The notes under the pieces: generated by a model
What the model was told of the DNA's origin: nothing
Databases searched by the model: none
Seen by the model: the letters and a program-made list of their open reading frames with translations, nothing else
Shown: positions 16,518 to 25,160 of the stretch, in pieces
How the letters are laid out: each line of letters begins with the position of its first letter
Position numbering within the stretch: position 1 is the first letter of the stretch
Assembly: GCF_036924515.1 (NCBI RefSeq)
Contig: NZ_JAZHRR010000001.1
Span: 2,451,001 to 2,515,000 of the forward strand
Direction of reading: 5' to 3'
Origin: Bradyrhizobium sp. AZCC 1610
GTDB taxonomy: Bacteria > Pseudomonadota > Alphaproteobacteria > Rhizobiales > Xanthobacteraceae
DNA length: 64,000 nt
Position numbers and translations under genes: made by a program

Positions 16518-16955
16518 TCATCGCAGGCTGGCCGGCTCGACTGCGGTCTCGGCGTCCGCAGTATCGGCGTGGATAGCCTCCCGGATCAGCCGCTCCGTCG
16601 TCTGCTCGAAATAGAGCCAGAGGTCCGTGTGCAGGTCAGAAAACTGCCGCCACACCACGGTGTCGAAAAAGCGGCGCGGTGCCCTGACCATGATCGTCGT
16701 CGAGCGCTGCCGCGGATATCGGAACGGCCGAATGCCATAACGCCGGCACAAGGCGATGAACAATCGGACCGACCATTGGTCCGGCAAGCTGAACTTCATC
16801 TCGACGGCGGGATCGCGGCGGCAGGCCTCCTCGAGCTTGGCCTTCAGCCGCTCTGCCGCGGCTTCGGCGGCATCACGTTCTCCCGCAGTGGTCGCGCCGA
16901 AATATAGCGCTTCCACCTTCTTTAGCCGCTCCCGAAGCTGCTCTTCGATCAGCAT
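16518..16955 (-). CDS. conserved hypothetical protein of accessory DNA
   Basis: A 145-residue protein with a charged helical N-terminus (LIEEQLRERLKKVEALY, then an Ala/Glu-rich helix) and a C-terminal part with the block SLPDQWSVRLFIALCRRYG followed by RPFRYPRQRSTTIMV. I recall similar sequences as hypothetical proteins near mobile elements in rhizobia but cannot name a function. Start 16955 is chosen because AAGGAG sits seven bases upstream; the frame is open to 16985. It lies directly beside the IS66 element, tail to tail. Confidence 0.6.
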   Translation of the reverse strand: MLIEEQLRERLKKVEALYFGATTAGERDAAEAAAERLKAKLEEACRRDPAVEMKFSLPDQWSVRLFIALCRRYGIRPFRYPRQRSTTIMVRAPRRFFDTVVWRQFSDLHTDLWLYFEQTTERLIREAIHADTADAETAVEPASLR

Positions 16956-17105
16956 AACCTCGCTCCTTGATAGAAACGAGGCCATCGCACGAACCGGCCG
17001 TCAATCGCGGAAAATACGCCGTCCACACATCATTGCACGGCCGGCCTGGAGTTCGGACCAGAGTCTCCCGCGGCCTTGGGCGGATGCTTACGATAAAGCC
17101 GACCA

Positions 17106-17342
17106 TCACCACATTCGGGGTGGGCCCGTGCGTGTCGACTCAGTGAAGATCACGGGCGTGCGGTCGCGGACTTGCGATGCGTTCGTCCGGGGCTCGGAGC
17201 CCGGATAGAAGACGCAGCGCGACGGATCGTCGGAGAAATAGACAAAGGCTCGCGTTCGGCTGGCCGAGTCCTGAACCTCGAACGACTCGGCGCGCTCGAC
17301 CAGCTTCCAGTGCTTCGAGAAGGGTCTTAGTTGGCGTTCCAT
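17106..17342 (-). CDS. small hypothetical protein, possibly truncated
   Basis: A 78-residue frame. Its first half (HWKLVERAESFEVQDS then AFVYFSDDP) reads like a family of short rhizobial proteins of unknown function, but the second half after about residue 45 is Arg/Pro/Thr-rich and does not resemble that family, so the gene may have lost its true C-terminus. No function can be given. Confidence 0.45.
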   Translation of the reverse strand: MERQLRPFSKHWKLVERAESFEVQDSASRTRAFVYFSDDPSRCVFYPGSEPRTNASQVRDRTPVIFTESTRTGPPRMW

Positions 17343-17409
17343 TCGGTAATTTTAGCAGGCTGGAGACAACGCCTAGCTAGTCTGCTCAACACCGAGGACA
17401 ACGAGAAGA

Positions 17410-17473
17410 GTTTTGCAAACGTCTCAGAAGTGGCCGGAAATGGCCGGATCAAAAGACAGGGGGTTTGCAAAAC
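17410..17473. repeat. 11-base inverted repeat beside tRNA remnant
   Basis: GTTTTGCAAAC (17410-17420) and its reverse complement GTTTGCAAAAC (17463-17473) lie 42 bases apart. A related ATTTTGCAAA occurs near 17594. The AT-rich core beside a tRNA-like remnant is reminiscent of recombinase arm or core sites, but no integrase gene is present. Confidence 0.4.
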
Positions 17474-17489
17474 TAGGTGAGAGATTTCA

Positions 17490-17535
17490 ACGGCCTAGCC
17501 CGAAAGCCGTTGTGCTACCGTTACACCATTCCCCA
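17490..17535 (-). pseudogene. 5' portion of a tRNA-Gln-like gene (remnant)
   Basis: Read on the minus strand from 17535, the first 29 bases match the acceptor 5' strand, D-arm and start of the anticodon stem of an alphaproteobacterial tRNA-Gln (begins TGGGGAATGGTGTAACGG, then TAGCACAACGG). After that the anticodon loop is too long (an ACGGC/GCCGT stem closing 11 bases), no T-arm GTTCGA is seen and the acceptor 3' strand with CCA is missing. I judge it a decayed or partly replaced tRNA, perhaps a scar of integration. Comparison is from memory. Confidence 0.5.
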
Positions 17536-17725
17536 ATAATTGCTTCAATGACATCAATATCTTACACGAATGTCCGAGCAATCGGCTGGAGCGGGATTTT
17601 GCAAATCGCCGCTTTCGCTGGTGCGTCGTTCTACTCGCTCGGTCCGGGCCTTGGCAAGCGCGGAAGGAGGGGTTTTTGGGACGGCGTACATGGCGAGGCA
17701 GCAGGTGCCGCCCAGACGAACTCGC

Positions 17726-17806
17726 CGTCATTGCGAGCTGCGCGAGGCAACCATCATGCCGCAGAAAGAATGGATTGCGTCGTTCGCTTCGCTCCTCGCA
17801 ATGACG
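17726..17806. repeat. 81-base palindromic intergenic repeat
   Basis: Ends CGTCATTGCGAG (17726-17737) and CTCGCAATGACG (17795-17806) are perfect 12-base inverted repeats, with further partial pairing inside. This is the pattern of short dispersed palindromic elements common between genes in Bradyrhizobium-like genomes. It lies just downstream of the ialB-type gene stop. Confidence 0.65.
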
Positions 17807-17839
17807 GTTCTTGCCATCACGCGGGCCTACAACGCGCAG

Positions 17840-18406
17840 CTACTTGATCTTCTCATACGCCGCGGCGAAATCGGCCAGCGGCATGGGAATCGTGATGGTT
17901 TCCTTGGCCATATTCTGGAACGAAACCTTCAACTGCTTGCCGGATTTCAACGCGGCCAGCACGTCAGGCGAAATCTGGAGGTTGGCGTAGCAGCCGCGCG
18001 CCTCGCAGGTCTGGATCTGCAGCTCGGACGTCTTGCCGTCGTCGACCTGAAGCTTGGCGCCGGCCGGCAGGTTGAGCCCGAGCGGCAATTGCACCAGCGC
18101 GATCGGCGCGCGGGTTTCGGCTGATACGCGGACATTGATCAGCACGATCAACTGGCCGGTCTTGGTCAGAACCGCGCTCTGCTCGATCGCGCATTCGAGC
18201 GGCGCGCCGCGGCTTGCGCTGCTGCACCGCGCAACCCAGCCGGGAGGGGCGGGCGTGTTGGCGGGCGCTCCATCGGCCGCGGCGGGAGCCGGGGTTGCCT
18301 GCGCCGTGGGCGCCGCGTTTTTGGCTTTGGCCGATTGCGCCTGGCCATGGCCGGGCCATCCGAATGTCAGGGCCAACGCGACGACAAACTTTACTGAAAT
18401 CTTCAC
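17840..18406 (-). CDS. invasion-associated locus B (IalB) family protein
   Basis: A 188-residue secreted protein. A signal peptide (about 1-23, ending GHGQAQ) is followed by a low-complexity Ala/Pro linker and then the IalB domain with GWVARCSS, ECAIEQS, LPLGLNLPAGAKLQVD and CEARGCYANLQI. The paired cysteines fit a disulfide-bonded periplasmic domain. The role in free-living rhizobia is unknown; the name comes from Bartonella. It is downstream of and on the same strand as the RND pump, with a 57-base gap, so it may be cotranscribed. Confidence 0.87.
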   Translation of the reverse strand: MKISVKFVVALALTFGWPGHGQAQSAKAKNAAPTAQATPAPAAADGAPANTPAPPGWVARCSSASRGAPLECAIEQSAVLTKTGQLIVLINVRVSAETRAPIALVQLPLGLNLPAGAKLQVDDGKTSELQIQTCEARGCYANLQISPDVLAALKSGKQLKVSFQNMAKETITIPMPLADFAAAYEKIK

Positions 18407-18463
18407 TAATCCGGCTCCGAAATGAACGTCCTTCGGATGTGCCGGCCACCGACCAAAGTCAAG

Positions 18464-21400
18464 TCATTCGGCGGCTTGCTTGACGGGGTCGCGTTCGCCC
18501 GGATCAGCATCCCGGTCCGGATTGGCCGACCGGCTCCAGCGCGCAAACGCATTCGAGAGCCGGTCGAGATAAACGTAAACCACCGGCGTCGTGAACAGCG
18601 TCAGCGCCTGGCTGACGATCAGGCCGCCGACCATGGCGTAACCCAGCGGCTGGCGGATTTCCGATCCGGTGCCGGTACCGAGCATCAGCGGCACGCCGCC
18701 AAGCAGCGCCGCCATCGTCGTCATCATGATCGGGCGAAACCGCAGCAGCGCGGCCTTGCGGATCGCGGCTTCAGGCTCCAGGCGCTCGTCGCGTTCGGCC
18801 GTGATGGCGAAGTCGATCATCATGATGCCGTTCTTCTTCACGATGCCGATCAGAAGCACGATGCCGATCAGGGCGATCAGGCTGAAATCGAATCCGAACA
18901 GCATCAATATGGCGAGCGCACCGACGCCGGCGGACGGCAGCGTGGACAGAATGGTGATCGGGTGGATGTAACTTTCGTAGAGAATGCCGAGGATCAAATA
19001 CACCACCACGAGGGCTGCAAGGATCAACAGCGGCACGGTGCCGAGCGACTGCTGGAACGCCTGCGCCGTGCCCTGGAAGCTCGACTTGAGCGTCGCCGGC
19101 GCGCCAAGCTCAGCCATCGCCTTCTGCACCGCGTCGGTCGCCTGGCCCAGCGCCACGCCCTGCGCCAGGTTGAAGCTGATCGTGGTCGCCGGAAACTGGC
19201 CCTGATGGCTGATCGACAACGGCCGCACCGGCACGCTGGTCCAGGTGGCAAAGGCCGACAGCGGCACCTGGTCGCCGGTGGCTGGCGATTTCACATAGAT
19301 CTTGTTCAGCGTGTCGAGACTGCCCTGCAATTCCGGCAGCACTTCGAGCACCACCTTGTAGGTGTTGAGCTGCGTAAAGTACTGCGTCACCTGGCGCTGG
19401 CCGAACGCATCATACAGCGTGTCGTCGATCAGTTGCGGCTGGACGCCGTAGCGCGAGGCGGTATCGCGGTTGATCTTCAGCTCCAGCGTGGTGCCGTTGG
19501 TCTGCTGGTCGGTGGCGACGTCGCGAAGCTCGGGCAGCGTCTGCATCTTCGCCAGGATCTTCGGCGCCCACTCGTTCAGTTCGGCAAGGTCGGCGTCCTG
19601 CAGCGTGAACTCGAACTGGGTCCGGGTCGGCCGGCCGCCGAGCCGCACGTCCTGCGCCGCCTGCATATAGAGGCGGGCGCCCTCGACCTTATCGAGTTGG
19701 GGACGGAGGCGGGCGATGATCGCTTGCGCAGACGCCTTGCGCTCGTCGCGCGGCTTCAACGTGATGAACAGATTGCCATTGTTGCCGGCGCGGCCGCTGC
19801 CGCCGATCACCATCGCGACCGAGGCCACATCGGGATCGGCCTGCACGATCTTGCCGAGTTCCTCCTGGCGCCGCTTCATGTCGGCGAAGGAGATGTCCTG
19901 GCTGGCCTCCGAAGTAGCCGTGATCAGGCCGTTGTCCTGCTGCGGAAAGAAGCCCTTGGGGATGATGACGAACAGATAGACCGACAGACCGAGGGTAGCG
20001 AAGAAGATCATCAGCGTCGTGAACTTCCAGCGCAGCGCGAGATCGAGACCGCGCTCATAGGTGTGCAGCATCGCGTCGAAGCCGCGCTCGCTCCATTGAT
20101 AGAACCGGCCGTGCCTGACCTCGCCGTGCGCGCGCAGGAAGCGCGAGGCCATCATTGGCGTCAGGGTCAGCGACACGATCATCGACACCAGGATGGTCAT
20201 CGCCAGCGTCACCGCGAACTCGCGGAACAGCCGGCCGATGATGCCGCCCATCAGCAACAGCGGGATCAGCACCGCGACCAGCGAGACGCTGATCGAGACG
20301 ATGGTGAAGCCGATTTCACGGGCGCCCTTGAAGGCGGCGGCAAGCGGCTTTTCGCCTTGCTCGATGTATCGCGTGATGTTCTCCAGCATCACGATGGCGT
20401 CGTCGACCACGAAGCCGACGGCGATGGTGAGCGCCATCAGCGAAAGATTGTCGAGCGAATAGTCGAATACCCACATCAGCGCGCAGGCGCCGAGCAGCGC
20501 CAGCGGCACCGTCACGGCCGGAATCACAGTCGCCCAGAAACTGCGCAGGAAGATGAAGATCACCATGACGACCAGCGCGATGGTGAGCAGCAAAGTGAAT
20601 TGCACGTCGTGCACCGCTGCGCGGATAGTCTGGGTGCGATCGCTGATGACGTCGATCTTGATTGCCGATGGAATCGCAGCGACCAGCCGCGGCAACTCCG
20701 CCTTGATCTTGTCGACGGTCTCGATGACGTTGGCGCCGGGCTGCTTGTACACGATCAGGAACACGCCGCGCTTGCCATTGGCCCAGGCCGCCTGCTTGGC
20801 GTCTTCCGGCCCGGTAACGGCCTGGCCGATATCGCGGATTCGCAACGGGCCGCCGTTGCGATAGGCGATGATGACGTCGTTCCAATCCTTTGAGTCCGGC
20901 AACTGGTCGTTGGCGTAAATGGTGTAGGCGCGGCGGTCGCCGTCGATATTGCCTTTGGGGCTGTTCACAGTCGTGATCGCAATCTGGTTGCGTACGTCCT
21001 CCAGCGACAGCCCCTTGGCGACGAGCTTGGCCGGGTCGATCTGAATGCGGATCGCCGGCTTCTGCTGCCCGCCGATGATGACCTGAGCGACGCCGGAGAT
21101 CTGGCTGATCTGCTGCGCGAGCTGGGCATCGACGGCGTCGCTGACTGATGTCAGCGGCAGCGTGTCCGACGTCGCCGACAGCAGGAGCACGGGCGAGTCG
21201 GCCGGGTTGACCTTGCGATAGATCGGTGGCGAGGGCAGGTTTTTCGGCAACTGGCCGCCGGCGGCATTGATCGCCGCTTGCACGTCGTTCGCGGCGGCAT
21301 CGATCGAGCGGTTGAGATCGAACTGAATATTGATCGCCGTCGTGCCGAGATAGCTGGTCGATGTCATCTGCGCGACGCCGGGAACCTGCGCGAGTTGACG

Positions 21401-21610
21401 CTCCAGCGGCTGCGCCACCGACGAGGCCATGGTTTCCGGGCTGCCGCCGGGCAGGGAGGCTGTCACCTGGATGGTCGGAAAATCGACCTGCGGCAGGGGC
21501 GCGACCGGCAAAAGCGGATAGGCGACGAGGCCGACGAACATGATTCCGGCCATCATCAGCGAGGTGCCGATCGGGTAGCGAATGAAGGGCGCGGAGATCC
21601 CGCCGCTCAT
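18464..21610 (-). CDS. RND efflux pump inner-membrane transporter (MdtB/MdtC-like)
   Basis: A 1,048-residue proton-driven exporter of the HAE-1 type. It starts with the usual FIRYPIGTSLMMAGI first helix, has two large periplasmic loops and 12 helices, and carries the proton-relay Asp pair in helix 4 (VGFVVDDAIVMLEN, about residue 403) and Lys in helix 10 (GIVKKNGIMM). Sequence style (PLPQVDFPTIQV, SLPGGSPETMASSVA) is closest to MdtB/MdtC. Its start overlaps the adaptor gene stop. Only one RND subunit is present, with no outer-membrane channel gene nearby. Confidence 0.93.
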   Translation of the reverse strand: MSGGISAPFIRYPIGTSLMMAGIMFVGLVAYPLLPVAPLPQVDFPTIQVTASLPGGSPETMASSVAQPLERQLAQVPGVAQMTSTSYLGTTAINIQFDLNRSIDAAANDVQAAINAAGGQLPKNLPSPPIYRKVNPADSPVLLLSATSDTLPLTSVSDAVDAQLAQQISQISGVAQVIIGGQQKPAIRIQIDPAKLVAKGLSLEDVRNQIAITTVNSPKGNIDGDRRAYTIYANDQLPDSKDWNDVIIAYRNGGPLRIRDIGQAVTGPEDAKQAAWANGKRGVFLIVYKQPGANVIETVDKIKAELPRLVAAIPSAIKIDVISDRTQTIRAAVHDVQFTLLLTIALVVMVIFIFLRSFWATVIPAVTVPLALLGACALMWVFDYSLDNLSLMALTIAVGFVVDDAIVMLENITRYIEQGEKPLAAAFKGAREIGFTIVSISVSLVAVLIPLLLMGGIIGRLFREFAVTLAMTILVSMIVSLTLTPMMASRFLRAHGEVRHGRFYQWSERGFDAMLHTYERGLDLALRWKFTTLMIFFATLGLSVYLFVIIPKGFFPQQDNGLITATSEASQDISFADMKRRQEELGKIVQADPDVASVAMVIGGSGRAGNNGNLFITLKPRDERKASAQAIIARLRPQLDKVEGARLYMQAAQDVRLGGRPTRTQFEFTLQDADLAELNEWAPKILAKMQTLPELRDVATDQQTNGTTLELKINRDTASRYGVQPQLIDDTLYDAFGQRQVTQYFTQLNTYKVVLEVLPELQGSLDTLNKIYVKSPATGDQVPLSAFATWTSVPVRPLSISHQGQFPATTISFNLAQGVALGQATDAVQKAMAELGAPATLKSSFQGTAQAFQQSLGTVPLLILAALVVVYLILGILYESYIHPITILSTLPSAGVGALAILMLFGFDFSLIALIGIVLLIGIVKKNGIMMIDFAITAERDERLEPEAAIRKAALLRFRPIMMTTMAALLGGVPLMLGTGTGSEIRQPLGYAMVGGLIVSQALTLFTTPVVYVYLDRLSNAFARWSRSANPDRDADPGERDPVKQAAE

Positions 21611-22779
21611 TCTCGGGCATCCCTGGATTGGGCTGGCTCCGAACTGGCGACCGCCGTCGTGACTGACGTGCCCGGCTGCACCTTGAACTGGCCCGCCGTG
21701 ATCACCCGCTCGCCGGGCGACAGTCCCTCATCGACGACGGAACGTCCGTCGATCGAGCGTGTCACCTTGATCTTGCGGAGCTCGGCCTTGTTGTCCTGGT
21801 TGACCGTGTAGGCATAGAGACCATCGCTGCCATGCTGCACGGCGTCGTCGGGAACCACGGTCGCGTCCTTCAGCGTTGCAACCAGCAGCCGGGTCGAAAC
21901 CGACTGGCCCGGCCACAGCGCGTGATCCTTGTTGTCGAACACCGCCTTGAGCCTGATCGTTCCGCTCGACGTGTCAACCTGGTTGTTGATCAGCGAAAGC
22001 GTGCCGGTGGACAGCACCCGCTTGCCGTCGGTGGAGAGCGCGATCGTTTTGGGAGACCCGGCTGCCAGCGCGGCCTTGATCTCCGGCAACTGGTCTTCCG
22101 GCGCAGTGAAAATCACCGCGATCGGCTCGATCTGGGCGATGCTGACAATGCCGGTCTGCGTCGCGGCGTTGACGATGTTGCCGACATCGACCTGGCGCAG
22201 GCCGGCAATGCCCGAGAACGGCGCCTTGACGGTCGCGTAATCGAGCTGCGTCTGCGCATTGGCGATTGCTGCATCGTCGCCGGCCACCTGCGCCGTCAGT
22301 TGCGCGACCAAAGCACGCTGGGTATCCGTTTGCTGGCGGGTCGCGAACTCACCGAGCCGGGTGGAGCGCTGCAGGTCGAGGTTGGCATTGGCGAGATTGG
22401 CCTGGTCCTGCGCCTTCTTGGCCTTGGCCTGATCGAGCGCAGCCTGGAACGGCCGCGGATCGATCTCGACCAGCGTGTCGCCTTCGCGAACGAACTGGCC
22501 TTCCTGAAACGCGATCCTGTTGATCTGGCCGTCGACCCGGGTGCGGACCAGCACCGTGTTGAAGCCTTGAACGGTGCCGAGGCCGGTCAGATAGACAGGA
22601 AAATCGGCCTTCTCGACAGTGGCGATCTTGACGGGAACGGCGACATGGGCCGGAGCACGCTGTTGGGCATTGGCCTGTGCGGCGTGGTTCTCGCCGTGGA
22701 AGCGCTGCCAGCCCAGGTAACCCAGCGCGCCGATCGCTGCGAGCAACAAAACCCAACGGACGGTGTGCGACCTCGACAT
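21607..22779 (-). CDS. RND efflux periplasmic adaptor (MdtA-like)
   Basis: A 390-residue membrane fusion protein. It has one N-terminal membrane anchor (WVLLLAAIGALGYLGW, about 9-24), a lipoyl-like barrel strand (VLVRTRVDGQINRIAFQEGQFVREGDTL), an alpha-helical hairpin, and the beta-barrel and MPD segments ending in GERVITAGQFKVQPG. It links the inner-membrane pump to an outer-membrane channel. It is first in the operon and overlaps the pump gene by four bases. A tandem 16-base repeat lies upstream. Confidence 0.92.
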   Translation of the reverse strand: MSRSHTVRWVLLLAAIGALGYLGWQRFHGENHAAQANAQQRAPAHVAVPVKIATVEKADFPVYLTGLGTVQGFNTVLVRTRVDGQINRIAFQEGQFVREGDTLVEIDPRPFQAALDQAKAKKAQDQANLANANLDLQRSTRLGEFATRQQTDTQRALVAQLTAQVAGDDAAIANAQTQLDYATVKAPFSGIAGLRQVDVGNIVNAATQTGIVSIAQIEPIAVIFTAPEDQLPEIKAALAAGSPKTIALSTDGKRVLSTGTLSLINNQVDTSSGTIRLKAVFDNKDHALWPGQSVSTRLLVATLKDATVVPDDAVQHGSDGLYAYTVNQDNKAELRKIKVTRSIDGRSVVDEGLSPGERVITAGQFKVQPGTSVTTAVASSEPAQSRDARE

Positions 22780-23187
22780 GCCTGACTCACAGGTTCAGGA
22801 AAAAGACCAATGGTTGCTCAGGAAGAGTTCCCATCAGGACGAGTTCCCATCAGGGCAGATATAAAGTGCGCGCGTTTGAGGTGTACAAACACTAAGGCTT
22901 GAGAATCCTAAACAATCGGAAAGGTTTGAAGCCGCGGTGCGCATGGTTCGGCGCCGCCAAATCTCTCGCGATCTCCGGCGTGAATTTCGCGCAGGGTCGA
23001 ATACGCGATTGGTTGCAGCGGAGTTCTTAGAACCATTTCAAACTACAGATTAGAATCGCTGTGATCTGAGCGGATTCAACCGGAGTCCTGCTCCAATCGC
23101 GTTGACCCAAAATTTCTCGCTCGGTACCTACCGCGGGACTACTCGCCGCATGTCGACTTGCGTGAATTGAAATTGATCAGAGGCATA
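22780..23187. other. 408-base divergent region without a gene; candidate iron-control motifs
   Basis: This separates the efflux operon from the PKHD/exb/tonB genes. Besides the tandem repeat at 22825 it holds TTAGAA-CCAT-TTCAAA (23027-23042) and a further TTAGAA (23050-23055), which resemble the Irr-type iron control element of rhizobia in a degenerate form. I see no coding sequence matching the missing hydroxylase N-terminus here. Confidence 0.35.
22825..22854. repeat. tandem repeat upstream of the efflux operon
   Basis: GAGTTCCCATCAGG occurs twice (22825-22838 and 22841-22854), period 16 bases, 46-75 bases before the adaptor start. This could be a regulator site in tandem or part of the 5' leader. 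No regulator gene is adjacent. Confidence 0.5.
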
Positions 23188-23715
23188 ATGAATTTTGCGA
23201 AGGCACCGAGGTCGCGTCGCTTTGAAGCGACGATCAACTCGGTCGGCCGAACGCTCGGAAGCAATCCGCCGCTATTTAATCGCTACGTGGCCTCCGGCGG
23301 GCACCATTTCGGCCTCCATGTCGACAACGCGGTGAGGGGAGATCGTCTCACCGGCCAGCGGATCCGGACCGACCCGTCGGTGACGCTGTTTCTGTCGGAG
23401 CCGGACGAGTACGACGGGGGCGGGCTGGTGGTCGAGGGTCTCTGCGGGTCGCACGAAATCAAGCTCGCGCCCGGGGACCTCGTGCTTTATCCTGCGTCTA
23501 GCTTGCATCTGGTCACGCCGGTCACACGAGATATGCGCGTGGCGTCTTTTGTCTGGCTGCAGAGCATGGTACGAGATGCTCACGCCCGCAGCCTGATCTT
23601 CGATCTCGACACCTCGATCCAGGCCCTGGTGGAGCGGCTTGGGCGAGACGACCCTGAAACGGTCAAATTGACCGGTATCTATCACAACCTGATCCGCTAC
23701 TGGGCCGAAGTATGA
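23188..23715 (+). CDS. PKHD-type 2-oxoglutarate/Fe(II) hydroxylase, N-terminally shortened (possible pseudogene)
   Basis: A 175-residue frame whose last about 140 residues match PiuC/YbiX-type PKHD hydroxylases: PPLFNRY, the Fe ligands in HFGLHVD and in [11 protein letters not shown], and the C-terminal [14 protein letters not shown]. Full-length family members are about 225-230 residues; the first about 85 are absent and replaced by about 33 unrelated residues. ATG at 23188 has AGAGG upstream; a TTG at 23158 is also in frame. In relatives this gene follows a TonB-dependent siderophore receptor and precedes exbB; here no receptor is present. It overlaps exbB. The metal site is intact but folding is doubtful. 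Confidence 0.7.
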   Translation: MNFAKAPRSRRFEATINSVGRTLGSNPPLFNRYVASGGHHFGLHVDNAVRGDRLTGQRIRTDPSVTLFLSEPDEYDGGGLVVEGLCGSHEIKLAPGDLVLYPASSLHLVTPVTRDMRVASFVWLQSMVRDAHARSLIFDLDTSIQALVERLGRDDPETVKLTGIYHNLIRYWAEV

Positions 23716-24686
23716 ATATGTCACTTTCTCGCACGACACTTACGGTGATCTCGACGCTGGCGATGCTATCGCTGGCGATGCCGTCCTCGGCCCAGCAGGG
23801 CACGGCTCCCGCAGCCCCGTCCGCGGTCCAGCAGGCTCCCGCCGTTTCGCAAACCCCTGCGGCGCCAGTCCAGGCAGCGCAGCCGGCTCAGGCCCCAGCG
23901 GCGAGCGCCGGCGTGACCGCACCTTCGGATGCGACCGCCGCACCGGCCGATCGTGAAGGCAAATTGTCGAAGGCGGCGGCCGCCGTGCCGCGCGAGTTGT
24001 CGCCGTGGTCAATGTATCAGGATGCCGACGTCGTGGTGAAGGCCGTGATGATCGGTCTTGCCTTTGCTTCGCTGGTGACCTGGACCATCTTCATCGCCAA
24101 GATGTTCGAGCTGACCGTGGTTCAGGGTAAGCTGCGCAGGGCTCTTGCCAAGATCGCCGACGCACGGTCGCTGGCGGAAGCGCAATTCGCGCTGGGCGCC
24201 AAGGGCAGCGTGCTGGCATCCTTCCTTGCAGCGGCGATGCGCGAGGCGCGGCTGTCGGCCGGCATCTCGAGCGACGCGGGCATCAAGGAGCGCGCCGCTT
24301 CCAGTTTTGCTGAAATCGTGCGCGCCGAGGCACGGCGCATCCGGCTCGGCATGGGACTGTTAGCGACCATCGGCGCGACGTCGCCCTTCGTCGGACTGTT
24401 CGGCACCGTCTGGGGCATCATGAACAGCTTCATCGGCATTTCGAAATCGCAGACCACGAACCTGGCCGTGGTGGCGCCCGGCATCGCCGAAGCGCTGCTG
24501 GCCACCGCCATCGGTCTCGTCGCCGCGATCCCCGCCGTCATCATCTACAATCACTTCGCGCGGGTTACCAAAGGCTACCTGGAACTGGTCAACCGGGCGT
24601 CGGGCGTTGCGGGGCGGCTATTGTCGCGCGATCTCGACCGCACACACGTCAGCGGCGGGCAGCGCGCCCGCGGGGCAGCGGAGTAG
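23712..24686 (+). CDS. exbB: TonB-system proton channel subunit ExbB
   Basis: A 324-residue inner-membrane protein of the MotA/TolQ/ExbB family. A signal-like helix (to about residue 27) and an Ala/Pro/Gln-rich periplasmic segment (about 28-85) precede the three-helix core, including [20 protein letters not shown] and the last helix in [19 protein letters not shown]. With ExbD it uses the proton gradient to energise TonB. The long N-terminal extension is typical of alphaproteobacterial ExbB. ATG at 23712 overlaps the preceding stop; ATG at 23718 is an alternative. Confidence 0.93.
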   Translation: MNMSLSRTTLTVISTLAMLSLAMPSSAQQGTAPAAPSAVQQAPAVSQTPAAPVQAAQPAQAPAASAGVTAPSDATAAPADREGKLSKAAAAVPRELSPWSMYQDADVVVKAVMIGLAFASLVTWTIFIAKMFELTVVQGKLRRALAKIADARSLAEAQFALGAKGSVLASFLAAAMREARLSAGISSDAGIKERAASSFAEIVRAEARRIRLGMGLLATIGATSPFVGLFGTVWGIMNSFIGISKSQTTNLAVVAPGIAEALLATAIGLVAAIPAVIIYNHFARVTKGYLELVNRASGVAGRLLSRDLDRTHVSGGQRARGAAE

Positions 24687-24689
24687 GCA

Positions 24690-25160
24690 ATGGGCGCCTC
24701 GATCGCAGACACCGACGTCGATGACGACAGCGATTTTGCGGAATCGCACGAAATCAACGTCACGCCGTTCATCGACGTCATTCTCGTCCTGCTGATCATC
24801 TTCATGGTCGCGGCGCCGCTATCGACCGTCGACCTGCCGATCGATCTGCCGACGTCGACCGCCACCCCGCAGAAGAAGCCGGACAAGCCGACTTATGTGA
24901 GCATCAAGCCGGATCTCTCGGTTGCGATCGGGGAAAACATGGTCAAGCGCGTCGACCTGGTGCGCTCGCTCGATGCGATGCCGGATGCCAGCAAGGAGCG
25001 CCACGTCTTTCTGCGCGCCGATCGCGCGGTACCCTATGGCGAGTTGATGGACATTCTCGAAATCCTGCGCGCCGGCGGCTATTCGAAGATCAAGCTGGTG
25101 GCGCTCGAAGGTGTTCCAGATGGAGCGGCGTCGCAAGCGGCGGCGCCGGCAAAGCCTTGA
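24690..25160 (+). CDS. exbD: TonB-system subunit ExbD
   Basis: A 156-residue protein with one membrane helix near the N-terminus (INVTPFIDVILVLLIIFMV, about 24-42) containing the conserved proton-carrying Asp in PFIDVILV, and a periplasmic domain ending RAGGYSKIKLVALEG. It partners ExbB and TonB. It starts three bases after exbB and its stop overlaps the tonB TTG start. Confidence 0.93.
   Translation: MGASIADTDVDDDSDFAESHEINVTPFIDVILVLLIIFMVAAPLSTVDLPIDLPTSTATPQKKPDKPTYVSIKPDLSVAIGENMVKRVDLVRSLDAMPDASKERHVFLRADRAVPYGELMDILEILRAGGYSKIKLVALEGVPDGAASQAAAPAKP

Noticed and set aside
17459..17535. Complete tRNA-Gln gene on the minus strand
   Set aside because: The overall length would fit, but the anticodon loop is too long, there is no T-arm, and the 3' acceptor strand does not pair; kept only as a remnant.
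17570..18124. Open frame of 184 codons on the + strand
   Set aside because: It runs across the palindromic repeat and antisense to the IalB-family gene; not protein-like.
18422..20893. Open frame of 823 codons on the + strand
   Set aside because: It lies opposite the RND transporter gene; the product is Arg/His/Gln-rich without domains, as expected from the complement of a GC-rich gene.
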